The notes: generated by a model not told the origin, from the sequence alone. A stretch of 13,108 bases of DNA from a candidate division NPL-UPA2 bacterium (GCA_018725205.1 QLUB01000044.1:1-13108), one strand, 5' to 3'. Counted from the stretch's first letter, positions 1 through 6,873 are shown. Program-made: numbers and translations.

Positions 1-449
1 TAGTACCAAGGTTGGCGCGGGACGTATATCCTCATCAAGTCGATTCTAAAGTTAGGGATAGGCCGACCGCCAAAGATGTGGGTTCCAACCTGGGTATGAG
101 ACACAACATACGCAAGGGCAGAACGTCTCACCAAACGGCTTTCAAGCTGCTCAAGCGCAACTCGCGATCCCCCAAAAAGCTCTATTGAAGCAGAGGGACG
201 GTCATTTACCATAAGCGTATGAATACCAGCTCTGGCCCATTGGCTCCGCGCATGGTCTACATAGGCCACGAATTCCGCCGCGGTAAACCCAGCGTCAACA
301 AGATTAGCCCATATGGTTCTGCTAGGATTAAACCCTATCCAATTCTGATCCGAGTGAAATACCGTCAGAGTTCTACCCGTCGAAGCCGAAGCTATATTTA
401 AGCTGACTACGACGAGTGCCAACACTAGGGTTGCGAAAACTGTTCTCAT
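1..449 (-). CDS. Secreted protein of unknown function (3' end cut by window edge)
   Basis: The frame is open from ATG at 449 to the left edge without a stop, giving at least 149 residues; the C-terminus lies outside the window. A strong GGAGGG sits at 460-455, five bases before the ATG, which fixes the start. Residues 1-22 form a clear Sec signal peptide (short positive start MRT, hydrophobic core, cleavage expected after ASA at 20-22), so the product is exported. I do not recognise the mature part. The stretch around residues 50-75, with AEFVAYVDHARSQWARAGI, loosely recalls the region before the zinc motif in secreted matrixin-like metalloproteases, but any HExxH motif would lie beyond the edge, so this is only a guess. 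The gene follows the small secreted peptide gene on the same strand after about 100 bases and may be co-transcribed with it. Confidence 0.72.
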   Translation of the reverse strand, partial: MRTVFATLVLALVVVSLNIASASTGRTLTVFHSDQNWIGFNPSRTIWANLVDAGFTAAEFVAYVDHARSQWARAGIHTLMVNDRPSASIELFGGSRVALEQLESRLVRRSALAYVVSHTQVGTHIFGGRPIPNFRIDLMRIYVPRQPWY

Positions 450-555
450 GCATACCCTCCTCAAATTTCGTTACGTGCTCTATTGTTCTGGCCCCCAAAA
501 TGGCCAAGTGATGGTTTTCTGAAAAGGTTGGAGATGGGTGTCATGTTTTATGCTA

Positions 556-792
556 TCACCCCCCAGATGCGCCGCTGCCCGACGAAGCGCCCGGGCCGCC
601 ACCATGCCTTGGGTCCGAGAGCGCAATTACTGGGAGCGATTTTCTGGTGGGAGGGGGAAGATGGGGGCAGGGGTCGTTGTGGATGATCACCGCTCCGTGG
701 GCTGCATTTACTTGCGCCGCAGCACCCAGTGAAGAGACGGACATTGTCATTACCAAACAAAAAGCGCAGAGCAGGGCGAGGAAGTTTTTCAA
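556..792 (-). CDS. Small secreted peptide precursor, candidate pheromone of the adjacent HTH-TPR regulator
   Basis: A 78-residue protein starting at TTG 792, with a perfect GGAGGG at 804-799 six bases upstream; an in-frame ATG at 840 has no comparable site. Residues 1-26 are a textbook Sec signal peptide: MKN, a hydrophobic core FLALLCAFCLVM, and AAA before Q27. The mature 52 residues hold a Pro/His-rich part (HNDPCPHLPPPTRK) and a Gly/Ser-rich tail (HGGGPGASSGSGASGG). No enzyme domain is visible. It is divergent to an XRE-TPR regulator 153 bases away. Known RRNPP systems (Rap-Phr, PlcR-PapR, Rgg-SHP) pair such receptors with small exported pre-peptides that are trimmed outside and re-imported through an oligopeptide permease. 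That this gene is such a pheromone is inference; the form of the mature peptide is unknown. It could also be an unrelated small secreted protein. Confidence 0.6.
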   Translation of the reverse strand: MKNFLALLCAFCLVMTMSVSSLGAAAQVNAAHGAVIIHNDPCPHLPPPTRKSLPVIALSDPRHGGGPGASSGSGASGG

Positions 793-839
793 TTGGAACC
801 CTCCGTTCAGTTTTTTGCATAACTCTTCTGTCAATGCCA

Positions 840-848
840 TGATATACT
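840..848 (+). promoter_or_regulatory. Possible extended -10 promoter of the HTH-TPR regulator
   Basis: TGATATACT matches the extended -10 form TGn-TATAMT. No good -35 lies 17 bases upstream, which is tolerated at extended -10 promoters. Transcription from about 855 would give a leader of some 90 bases that carries the repeat and palindrome described nearby. The A+T box overlaps the leftward -10, so the two divergent promoters would compete. Confidence 0.3.
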
Positions 849-868
849 CATCACAACATGTGGCACAA
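841..868 (-). promoter_or_regulatory. Possible promoter of the secreted-peptide gene
   Basis: Read leftward, TTGTGC (868-863) and TATATC (846-841) are separated by 16 bases, each matching four of six consensus positions. Transcription would start near 835, leaving about 43 bases before the TTG start. The -35 lies on the left TGTGGCAC repeat, so a bound regulator could block or help polymerase. This is a match by eye only. Confidence 0.3.
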
Positions 869-885
869 GGACAATATTGTGGCAC
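859..885. repeat. Direct repeat TGTGGCAC x2 plus palindrome ACAATATTGT, candidate operator
   Basis: TGTGGCAC occurs at 859-866 and again at 878-885, a 19-base offset close to two helical turns, so both copies face the same side of the DNA. Between and overlapping the right copy lies the perfect 10-bp palindrome ACAATATTGT (871-880). The cluster sits between the divergent regulator and peptide genes, the usual place for an XRE-family regulator to bind. Binding has not been shown; the call rests on position and symmetry. Confidence 0.4.
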
Positions 886-945
886 GATGACACATTGAAC
901 TTGTATGAACGAGCTAACTCTATTAAAGAGGGGTGGTGTCGCGGA

Positions 946-2247
946 GTGTTAGGCACTAAAATTCGCAAGGCGCGTAAAGAGGCGGGACTAACTCAGGCCC
1001 AACTAGCGGGGACTGAGCTATCCCGCTCTTTGATTAGCGAGATTGAGCGCAATGAGCGTAACCCGTCAACTGCGACCATAGGTATACTGGCACAGAAATT
1101 GCATAAGCCCTTGGAGTATTTTATGGTTGACTGGAGCGCGTCTGACGCCGAGCGGGCTCTCCTCCTCATCAGTCAAGCTCACACCTGCATTGAAATCGGT
1201 GATAGCGAAGGTATCCGGTTGGCTTTAGATGCTCTGAAGGGATACTCTTCTTTACCGGATAACCTCAAAGCACGCAGGCATGAGGTAATGGCTTGGTATG
1301 AGCAAAAGGAGGGTAGGCACTTAAGCGCCGTCAACCATGCGCTCATAGCTGAAACGCTGTTTGAGGCGGAGCCAAGAAAGGACAAACAGTGGTATTGCTG
1401 CTATCTCGCTGCGCATGCAACCTATACCGCAGGTTTATACTTTCAGGCGCTAGAGATGTGCAACAAGGCGCTTGGTGTACTCAGAAGCGCCAATGACATG
1501 TTAGGAGAACGGCGGTTAACGCTTTATCTGCTCGGCAGCGTTTACTTTGCGCTTGGCCAAATAGAAGCAGCGCAAAAGTGTTATGTGGAGATTGCCACTG
1601 CTGTCGGGGAGGATGATGGCGGGGGTTTGCTTCAGGCCTACCACGGCCGGGCAATATGTGCACAGCACATGGGTGATATCGCAGGGGCGCTTAGGTGGGC
1701 CGAACAGGCCGCAGTGTTGGCAGAGCAGCGCCGCGACATGGAGTTTTATGCGTCCACAGTTATCACTTGGGGGACATGCCTTGTTAGAATGGGGCAGAAC
1801 GACGCGGCACTGGCGATACTGCGGACGATTGACAGCTACTCCCGTTTCCCCGCCAGAGTTGCACATACTGCGCGGAGAGAGCTTCTTCTATTTTTAGCCG
1901 AACAAGACCCTTACCCGGAGGAGATATGTAAATCGCTAGAGCATTATCTATCGTCCGTGCTTTTAGTCGCCCCCAATAAGGGGAGCTATGAATACACAAA
2001 GACACAATGGGCCGTGGCTAAAAGCCAACTTAGGAGGGCCGCGAAAGACTCCATTCTGCCCGTGATACAGAATTTTGCTTCGCTCTTTCTTGACCTAGCT
2101 CACTGTAGCCGGGCGGCCGAAGTACTTGTCTACGGAGCACCTTGCATGGAACGGCACGGAGACTGCCATGCGGCCTACAACCTGCTAAAAGAGGCGTATA
2201 AGCTAAACAGAGTGACCGCCGCCTTGGGGCAAAACCCCGCGCCATAG
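946..2247 (+). CDS. XRE-family HTH / TPR-repeat transcriptional regulator, RRNPP-like
   Basis: The 433-residue product begins with an XRE (Cro/CI-type) helix-turn-helix at about 4-60: LTQAQLAG forms the second helix and LSRSLISEIER the recognition helix. The rest, about 70-415, is helical with TPR-like repeats, for instance around LYLLGSVYFALGQIEAAQKCY and AYHGRAICAQHMGDIAGALR. This architecture is that of RRNPP receptors, cytoplasmic DNA-binding proteins whose TPR surface binds a re-imported peptide. GTG at 946 is chosen because homologues start directly at the HTH (MLGxKIRxxR) and GAGGGGTGG lies just upstream at 928-936; the frame could extend to a TTG at 877, but that would add 23 residues unlike the family. 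Divergent to a small secreted peptide gene and convergent with an MFS gene. DNA-binding role is firm by family; peptide control is inferred. Confidence 0.85.
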   Translation: MLGTKIRKARKEAGLTQAQLAGTELSRSLISEIERNERNPSTATIGILAQKLHKPLEYFMVDWSASDAERALLLISQAHTCIEIGDSEGIRLALDALKGYSSLPDNLKARRHEVMAWYEQKEGRHLSAVNHALIAETLFEAEPRKDKQWYCCYLAAHATYTAGLYFQALEMCNKALGVLRSANDMLGERRLTLYLLGSVYFALGQIEAAQKCYVEIATAVGEDDGGGLLQAYHGRAICAQHMGDIAGALRWAEQAAVLAEQRRDMEFYASTVITWGTCLVRMGQNDAALAILRTIDSYSRFPARVAHTARRELLLFLAEQDPYPEEICKSLEHYLSSVLLVAPNKGSYEYTKTQWAVAKSQLRRAAKDSILPVIQNFASLFLDLAHCSRAAEVLVYGAPCMERHGDCHAAYNLLKEAYKLNRVTAALGQNPAP

Positions 2248-2266
2248 GGCGAGGACATAGGGCGAG
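2243..2266 (+). repeat. Short tandem repeat CATAGGGCGAG x2 over the regulator stop codon
   Basis: CATAGGGCGAG occurs at 2243-2253 and 2256-2266. The first copy contains the TAG stop of the regulator gene. It looks like a small slippage duplication in the convergent junction. No U-tract terminator was found in this gap, although a GGGG-CAAAA-CCCC hairpin lies at 2226-2238 in the coding end. Confidence 0.6.
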
Positions 2267-2293
2267 AGGCGTCCCAAAAACTACAAGCAAGGG

Positions 2294-3505
2294 CTACGCG
2301 ATTTTAGGTTCGGCGACCGACATCACGAACACAGCCGACACCACACACAGTGCGCCGAGGAAGGCGAAAGCTGCACCGTAGTTTGTGCTGGTATGGTCCA
2401 AAATCATGCCCGTAGCCACAGGACCGACTAGACCCGACACAAAGCCAAAGGAAGTAAATACCAGACCAAAGATAACGCCAAAATGCTTTGGCCCAAAGCA
2501 CTCCGCAATAAGCGGCGCGGAGCAGGCAAACAACGTGCCGTAGCCAAAGCCCACGGCGGCGGCGAGTAGCATAATGATGCCGAGTGAGCTGGTATGCGGC
2601 AGAACAAAGTAGGCAACCCCGGCCAGAATAAAGCTAAGGGCTAAGGTTTGTTTGCGTCCCAGCTTATCCGACACGACACCGGATACGAGGCGGCTAAGCC
2701 CATTAGTTAAATTGAAGCTCGCTAGGATGCCGGAGGCAGCCGCGAAGCCAAAGCCCAGATGCAAGCCAAAGCGCACGGATTGAGTTACCATGGTGATGCC
2801 CGCCGCGCCCATCAGCGCCCATACCACCCACAGCAACCAAAAGTTCCGCGTGCGCACGGCTGCGGCGGGAGTGAGCGCACGCGCTTCCGCACGCACGCTA
2901 CTTGTCGCCTCTGCCTTGGTGCCCTGCGGCGGAGTTACGGGCTGCGGCAAGACAATCAGTTGCGAGCCGAGGAGGCCAAGCACCAGCGTCAGGCAGGCCG
3001 CGGCAAGTGCCATGACTTCTACACCGTAGCTGTCGAGCCACACGCGGTAAAGAGGCACCATAATGGCGGCAGCAATGCCGAAAGTCATATTGACAATGCC
3101 GGACACTGTGCCCTTGATGTGCGGGAACCACTGCTGCACCACATTGATGCCGGGGGAATAAACAAAACAACTGGCGGCCCCAATCAAAAAGGCCCACGCG
3201 TAAATCATCCACACATTGTCTATTATGGCCGTCATTGCCGCCGCTGCCGCAGCCAGTAGCGTACCCACCATGATGAGTCTTTTTGCGCCGTAGCGTGCGG
3301 TCCATTTGCCCACAAAGAACATAAAAATGCCTAGCGCCGCCAGCAAAAAAAACATCACTAGGCTCAGCGCCCCCGAGCCTATCTTTAACCGCTCGCCCCA
3401 CACCGGCGACATCAACCCGGGTAGACCAAACACTAGGGACCCATGAAAAAAGATGGCCAGCGATGCGCCTACTAAAGTGCGAATTCCGTTGGACTTAACC
3501 TCCAT
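2294..3505 (-). CDS. MFS transporter, oxalate/formate antiporter (OFA)-like
   Basis: A 403-residue polytopic protein with about twelve hydrophobic segments in two halves joined by a polar loop near 188-215. OFA-type signs are QQWFPHIKGTVSGIV (124-138), as in the WFP-x-x-x-G-x-x-x-G motif of that family, and TRNFWLLWVVWAL opening the second half at 219-231. The MFS loop motif is seen as GKWTARYGAKR (66-76) and VVSDKLGRKQ (277-286). It would move a small, probably anionic, solute across the cytoplasmic membrane; OFA proteins often exchange carboxylates, but the substrate here is unknown. The ATG at 3505 overlaps the end of the phosphodiesterase gene by 11 bases, with GGTGGG just upstream, so it is the last gene of a translationally coupled operon. 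Convergent with the HTH-TPR regulator. Confidence 0.85.
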   Translation of the reverse strand: MEVKSNGIRTLVGASLAIFFHGSLVFGLPGLMSPVWGERLKIGSGALSLVMFFLLAALGIFMFFVGKWTARYGAKRLIMVGTLLAAAAAAMTAIIDNVWMIYAWAFLIGAASCFVYSPGINVVQQWFPHIKGTVSGIVNMTFGIAAAIMVPLYRVWLDSYGVEVMALAAACLTLVLGLLGSQLIVLPQPVTPPQGTKAEATSSVRAEARALTPAAAVRTRNFWLLWVVWALMGAAGITMVTQSVRFGLHLGFGFAAASGILASFNLTNGLSRLVSGVVSDKLGRKQTLALSFILAGVAYFVLPHTSSLGIIMLLAAAVGFGYGTLFACSAPLIAECFGPKHFGVIFGLVFTSFGFVSGLVGPVATGMILDHTSTNYGAAFAFLGALCVVSAVFVMSVAEPKIA

Positions 3506-4802
3506 GTTTACCCACCGCCACTTGAGCAGAAGCGCCTACGCCAGCTATTGCTGTACCGTCACAGCCGGGGAAGGGAATGCCTAGCACTTTGGCCATCGTT
3601 GGGGCAATGTCCACCATGCGCAGAGGTCCCAGAAACCCCCGCCGGGCAACCGCAGGCCCTGCGACAATAAACACGCAGGTGTAATCTGGTTTGTCGAGCG
3701 AATAGCCGTGGTTAGCGAACTTCCCTACTGTGGGGGCGATTTCTGTTATCGCAGGCTCGTCAAATGCCTCCTCGAACGTGAACCCAGCCTTAGCTTCGAC
3801 AGCCGCAGCTATGCCGCTCCCGACGCGAAGCGCGGCTAGGCACTCGCCTGTAAACACGCGCTCAATCCCCCACTTGCCCGCCGCAGAAGCGGCTTCAAGT
3901 GCTGCCATCGCCAGCTCGTGCGCCACGGCGTCGCCATCCCGCACATAGAGATAAGCGCTGCCGCCGTTACACTGCAGGTAGGCTCGCCACTCTGTAGAGC
4001 CACTCGCCTGCCCCTGTAGCTTTGCCTCGCGCAGCAATACGTTTGGCCTTACGCGGGTGTTTACGTCAAGCTGCCCGTGGTCGCCAATAACTAAGAAGGT
4101 TGTTTCAGCGTAGGTGCCGGCAGCCTTTGTAGCAGCGATAATCTCTCTTAAACGCCTGTCCATGCGCTTAAGCGCTGCCTTGGCCTCGTCGCTCTTAGTC
4201 CCGTAGTAATGCTTGCGGTCATCAAGGTCGATAAGGTGAACCAAAGTCAGGTGCGGGCGGCGTGTCTTGATGGTATGCACGGCGCAGGCGGTGGTATAGT
4301 CGTCAAGATAAGGCTGACCGATACCTTGCCTAATGTGGCGAAAGCGCAGCTCTAGTTCCGTGCAGTACAAAGTGCTCCCGTTACGCAGCACTTTCAGGGC
4401 TTGGTTTTCCCCTTTTAGCGCCACGATTTCCGGCAGGTTATAGTGTATTTTTGCTCTTCCGGTGGTCGGCCACAAGAAGGCGGCGGTAGTCAGCCCATGA
4501 ATACGTGCCACATCGTAAATGGGTTGCGCGCGCAAGTCCCGGCGGTACCAGTACCACTGTTTCTCTTTCTCCGGTACAAACGGCTGCAGTGGGTGGTTAT
4601 GCAAGATGCCGTGGTTTTCGGGGAACATGCCGGTGACCATAGTTGCATGGACGGCATAGGTCAGGGTCGGGAAAACACTGCTGAGTTGATTGCTGTAGAC
4701 ACCGCTATCTATGAGCGACTTAAACGTCGGTAAGGTTAGGACTTCGTTCCAGTTGTCTACCGAAAGCGCGTCAACCGAAACAACAACTAGGCGACGCGTC
4801 AC
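3495..4802 (-). CDS. Type I phosphodiesterase / nucleotide pyrophosphatase family hydrolase (alkaline phosphatase superfamily)
   Basis: A 435-residue enzyme with the complete two-metal site of the NPP branch. Metal ligand D11 (VVSVDAL), nucleophile T48 in FPTLTYAVHATMVTGMFPENHGI-like context (44-66), D194 and H198 (DLDDRKHYYG), D241 and H242 (VIGDHGQ) and H365 (NHGYSL) all fall at family spacing. Such enzymes split phosphodiester or pyrophosphate bonds; the substrate cannot be read from sequence. There is no signal peptide, so it should act in the cytoplasm, unlike many relatives. The GTG start at 4802 overlaps the stop of the upstream transporter gene (GTGA, 4 bases), with AAGGTGG as ribosome site. 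It is sandwiched between two MFS transporters, which suggests it treats an imported phosphoester or phosphonate; that role is inference. Confidence 0.85.
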   Translation of the reverse strand: MTRRLVVVSVDALSVDNWNEVLTLPTFKSLIDSGVYSNQLSSVFPTLTYAVHATMVTGMFPENHGILHNHPLQPFVPEKEKQWYWYRRDLRAQPIYDVARIHGLTTAAFLWPTTGRAKIHYNLPEIVALKGENQALKVLRNGSTLYCTELELRFRHIRQGIGQPYLDDYTTACAVHTIKTRRPHLTLVHLIDLDDRKHYYGTKSDEAKAALKRMDRRLREIIAATKAAGTYAETTFLVIGDHGQLDVNTRVRPNVLLREAKLQGQASGSTEWRAYLQCNGGSAYLYVRDGDAVAHELAMAALEAASAAGKWGIERVFTGECLAALRVGSGIAAAVEAKAGFTFEEAFDEPAITEIAPTVGKFANHGYSLDKPDYTCVFIVAGPAVARRGFLGPLRMVDIAPTMAKVLGIPFPGCDGTAIAGVGASAQVAVGKHGG

Positions 4803-6070
4803 GCTGCCACCTTGTGCACGGGCGGTGCCGTTCTAACCCCCCGTTCCGACAGCCACAAGAATATAGCTCCCATTGTAAACTGAAACACTACGCTCAGCAC
4901 GCCAAAGCGCGGGTTGCCCGTTGCTTGAGTGAGAAAGGCAAACATCATGGGTCCCAAAATGGCAGCAAAGCGGGAAAAGATATCGTACATGCCAAAGAAC
5001 TCGTTAAACTTCTGTTTGGGAATCATCTTGCCAAAGTGTGAGCGAGAAATTGCCTGTATTCCACCTTGAGCGGTAGCGACCAACATCGCTATGCCCCAGA
5101 ACTCGGCCGCTGTGGTCATGCGGAAACCGAGCACGCTGATTACCATGTAAATGCCAATCCCCACGAAAAGCATGGTTGCGCTGCCAAATCTTTCGGCTAG
5201 GCGTCCGAAAATAATGGCGCAGGGGAAGGCAACAATTTGAATGACCACCAATGCCGCCATCATGGTAGTCGTGCCGATGCCCACACTCGCCCCGTAGATA
5301 GTAGCCATACGAATGATCGTTCCCACCCCGTCAATGTAAAAGAAGTAGGCCACCAAGAACAAAAACACGCGTCGGTAGGACTTCACATTGCGCAGAGTCG
5401 TACTTACGCGCCTAAAGCTTGCTGCCATAATCCCTTGTTCGTGCTCGAGGTAGTGCTTTTGTTTGACGTGCTTTAGCATAGGTATAGAGAAAAGGGCCCA
5501 CCACCCCGCGGTAATTACAAACGACAGTCGAGTCGCGATGACACGCGGGATGCCTATCTGCTCGCCAAACATAATCAGCGCGATGCTCCCAATAAAGGGA
5601 ATGGTGCTACCGCCAATATAGCCCATGGCAAAACCATAGCTAGATACTTTATCCATGCGCTCAGGTGTAGTGACATCGACAAGGGACGCGTCGTAAAAAA
5701 TGGTGGCGCCCGCGAAACCAACTGCAGTAATAATCGCGACGCCAAGGATCACTTGCCAACCCGTAAAGAAGGCGAGAGCTGCGGTGGAGATGACACCGAT
5801 GGCGAGAAACACCCTGAGCAGGCGCATTTTCATCCCCTTATAGTCCCCGAGAGCTCCGAGCAAGGGGGCGAATAGGGCCACAATCAGCGATGCCGCTGCC
5901 ACAGCATATCCCCAGTAGACACTGGATATGGCGCCGGTGATGCCGGCAGCGGCTGTCAGCGAGGTAAAGTAAATTGGCAATACAGCGGCGGTCACTACCG
6001 ATGAATAGACGGAATTGGCCCAGTCGTACATCATCCAGCTGCGTTCCTCGAGCGAAAATCCTTTTAACAA
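4799..6070 (-). CDS. MFS transporter, Atg22/UMF1 family
   Basis: About 423 residues with roughly twelve membrane segments. Family hallmarks are YDWANSVYSSVV near 15-26, FYDASLVDVTTPERMDKVSS in the first half with GYIGG soon after, and AISRSHFGKMIPKQ followed by EFFGMYDIFSRF in the second half. These match bacterial UMF1 proteins, related to yeast vacuolar effluxer Atg22; the bacterial substrate is generally unknown. A GTG at 6079 is in frame but overlaps GAGAGAAGG (6087-6079); TTG at 6070 is spaced eight bases from that ribosome site and yields the usual N-terminus (LKGFSLEERSWMMYDWANS), so I prefer it. It is first of three coupled leftward genes, with a 4-base overlap to the phosphodiesterase. 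A weak leftward promoter may be TTGTCA (6139-6134) with TATCGT (6115-6110), 18 bases apart. Confidence 0.85.
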   Translation of the reverse strand: MLKGFSLEERSWMMYDWANSVYSSVVTAAVLPIYFTSLTAAAGITGAISSVYWGYAVAAASLIVALFAPLLGALGDYKGMKMRLLRVFLAIGVISTAALAFFTGWQVILGVAIITAVGFAGATIFYDASLVDVTTPERMDKVSSYGFAMGYIGGSTIPFIGSIALIMFGEQIGIPRVIATRLSFVITAGWWALFSIPMLKHVKQKHYLEHEQGIMAASFRRVSTTLRNVKSYRRVFLFLVAYFFYIDGVGTIIRMATIYGASVGIGTTTMMAALVVIQIVAFPCAIIFGRLAERFGSATMLFVGIGIYMVISVLGFRMTTAAEFWGIAMLVATAQGGIQAISRSHFGKMIPKQKFNEFFGMYDIFSRFAAILGPMMFAFLTQATGNPRFGVLSVVFQFTMGAIFLWLSERGVRTAPPVHKVAA

Positions 6071-6100
6071 GTGGCGCACCTTCTCTCACTAGCTACATCT

Positions 6101-6212
6101 TTATTTTACACGATAAGCTATGAACCTGCTGTTTGACAAGCATTAATGATTTGTAAAAGCTTTGCGCCTCGATTTTACAGGCTGTTATCAAACTATGAAC
6201 ACTGGTTTGACA
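6101..6212. repeat. Imperfectly duplicated regulatory module between divergent MFS and PAP2 genes
   Basis: Two modules share the same ordered words. In the first, ATTTTACA (6103-6110), CTATGAAC (6118-6125) and GTTTGACA (6131-6138); in the second, ATTTTACA (6172-6179), CTATGAAC (6193-6200) and GTTTGACA (6205-6212). The CTATGAAC-to-TTTGACA stretches are 21 and 20 bases long and nearly identical, offset by 75 bases. GTTTGACA holds a perfect -35 (TTGACA) in the rightward sense, and its complement gives TTGTCA for the leftward operon. The first TTGACA has TAAAAG 15 bases on as a poor -10. A regulator that binds twice is a natural reading, but none is identified. Confidence 0.5.
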
Positions 6213-6266
6213 CTGGCGTGTTACAGTGCAACCAACAAGCAATAAGGCAAAAGGGAGGCGCTTTCC

Positions 6267-6788
6267 TTGCGCATTAAATCTTCGCTGCTAGAGACAGATA
6301 TCGCGGTGTATTACTTTATGAATCGCAGGTTGCATGGGCGGGTTGTCGTCACGTTTATGCGCGGCATAACCTTGTTTGGCGAAACTTATGCTGCAGTAGG
6401 CGTTGGCTTGTTGGCATTGCTCCTTGGGTGGGTCAGCGATACGGCAGTGGGAGTACATGCCACTTTGGTCATTGGAATATCACAAGTGGTGGTGCAGTCC
6501 GTCAAGCGTTTGGTGCACCGTACACGCCCATACGTCGTGCATGAGTGGTCCCTCACAAAAAACCCCCCGGCCTGCCAGTACTCGTTTCCCTCTGGGCATA
6601 CCGCCTGTGCTTTTGCATGGACCCTAGTGTTGGGGTTGTTTTATCCTCACCTGCAGCCTCTGTTGTATCCGTTAGCGTTCTTGGTGGGTATGTCGAGAGT
6701 AGTGCTAGGGTTTCATTACCTAACCGACGTCTTAGTAGGAGCAGCCATCTCCTACGGCACCTACATACTTGTAACAGGAGTGCTCTAA
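6267..6788 (+). CDS. PAP2-family membrane phosphatase
   Basis: A 173-residue integral membrane protein with all three PAP2 (type 2 phosphatidic acid phosphatase) motifs: K80-x6-R87-P88 in KRLVHRTRP, P108-S109-G110-H111, and S143-R144 to H150 and D154 in SRVVLGFHYLTD. H150 is the expected nucleophile and H111 the acid. The enzymes remove phosphate from lipid phosphates or from undecaprenyl pyrophosphate (BcrC-type) on the outer face of the membrane; which lipid is used here is not clear. Start is TTG at 6267 with AGGGAGG at 6252-6258, eight bases upstream. It is a single gene, divergent from the MFS operon, ended by a hairpin that overlaps its stop codon. Confidence 0.88.
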   Translation: MRIKSSLLETDIAVYYFMNRRLHGRVVVTFMRGITLFGETYAAVGVGLLALLLGWVSDTAVGVHATLVIGISQVVVQSVKRLVHRTRPYVVHEWSLTKNPPACQYSFPSGHTACAFAWTLVLGLFYPHLQPLLYPLAFLVGMSRVVLGFHYLTDVLVGAAISYGTYILVTGVL

Positions 6789-6807
6789 CCAGAGTACTCC
6801 TATTGTT
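6777..6807 (+). terminator. Rho-independent-like terminator after the PAP2 gene
   Basis: GGAGTGCTCT (6777-6786) pairs with AGAGTACTCC (6791-6800): ten pairs, one of them G-U, around the loop AACC. It is followed by TATTGTT, a weak U-tract. The left arm overlaps the last codons and the TAA stop of the PAP2 gene. Confidence 0.65.
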
Positions 6808-6820
6808 CAGGACGCCCCCT

Positions 6821-6849
6821 TTGCCAGTCCTTAGCATATGCGATATAAT
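6821..6849 (+). promoter_or_regulatory. Strong sigma-A-type promoter for the VOC-MBL-MoxR gene run
   Basis: TTGCCA (6821-6826) and a perfect TATAAT (6844-6849) are 17 bases apart. Transcription should begin near 6856, just ahead of the GGGGG ribosome site at 6860-6864, leaving a very short leader. It lies directly after the PAP2 terminator. No second terminator was seen before 11539, so it may drive five genes. Confidence 0.65.
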
Positions 6850-6852
6850 CGC
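6840..6852. promoter_or_regulatory. Palindrome GCGAT-ATA-ATCGC over the -10 box
   Basis: A perfect 5-bp inverted repeat with a three-base centre encloses the TATAAT. A protein bound here would cover the -10 and block transcription, so it is a candidate operator; the binder is unknown and chance cannot be excluded at this length. Confidence 0.35.
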
Positions 6853-6873
6853 AGAGAAAGGGGGAAGTGCAAA

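Noticed and set aside
489..506. Inverted repeat TGGCC / GGCCA between the peptide and secreted-protein genes
   Set aside because: Only five pairs with an eight-base loop and no U-tract on either strand; not convincing as a terminator.
548..820. 90-codon leftward frame overlapping the secreted-peptide gene
   Set aside because: The competing frame has the signal peptide and the correctly spaced GGAGGG; this one has neither.
895..924. TTGAAC with TCTATT, 18 bases apart, as a rightward promoter
   Set aside because: Transcription would start near 931, cutting into the ribosome site of the regulator gene.
905..952. Short frame MNELTLLKRGGVAEC ending across the GTG start of the HTH-TPR gene
   Set aside because: No ribosome site precedes its ATG, and such short overlapping frames are common by chance.
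2759..3259. 166-codon rightward open frame
   Set aside because: It lies antisense to the OFA-like MFS gene, is rich in His/Arg as expected of a shadow frame, and has no ribosome site.
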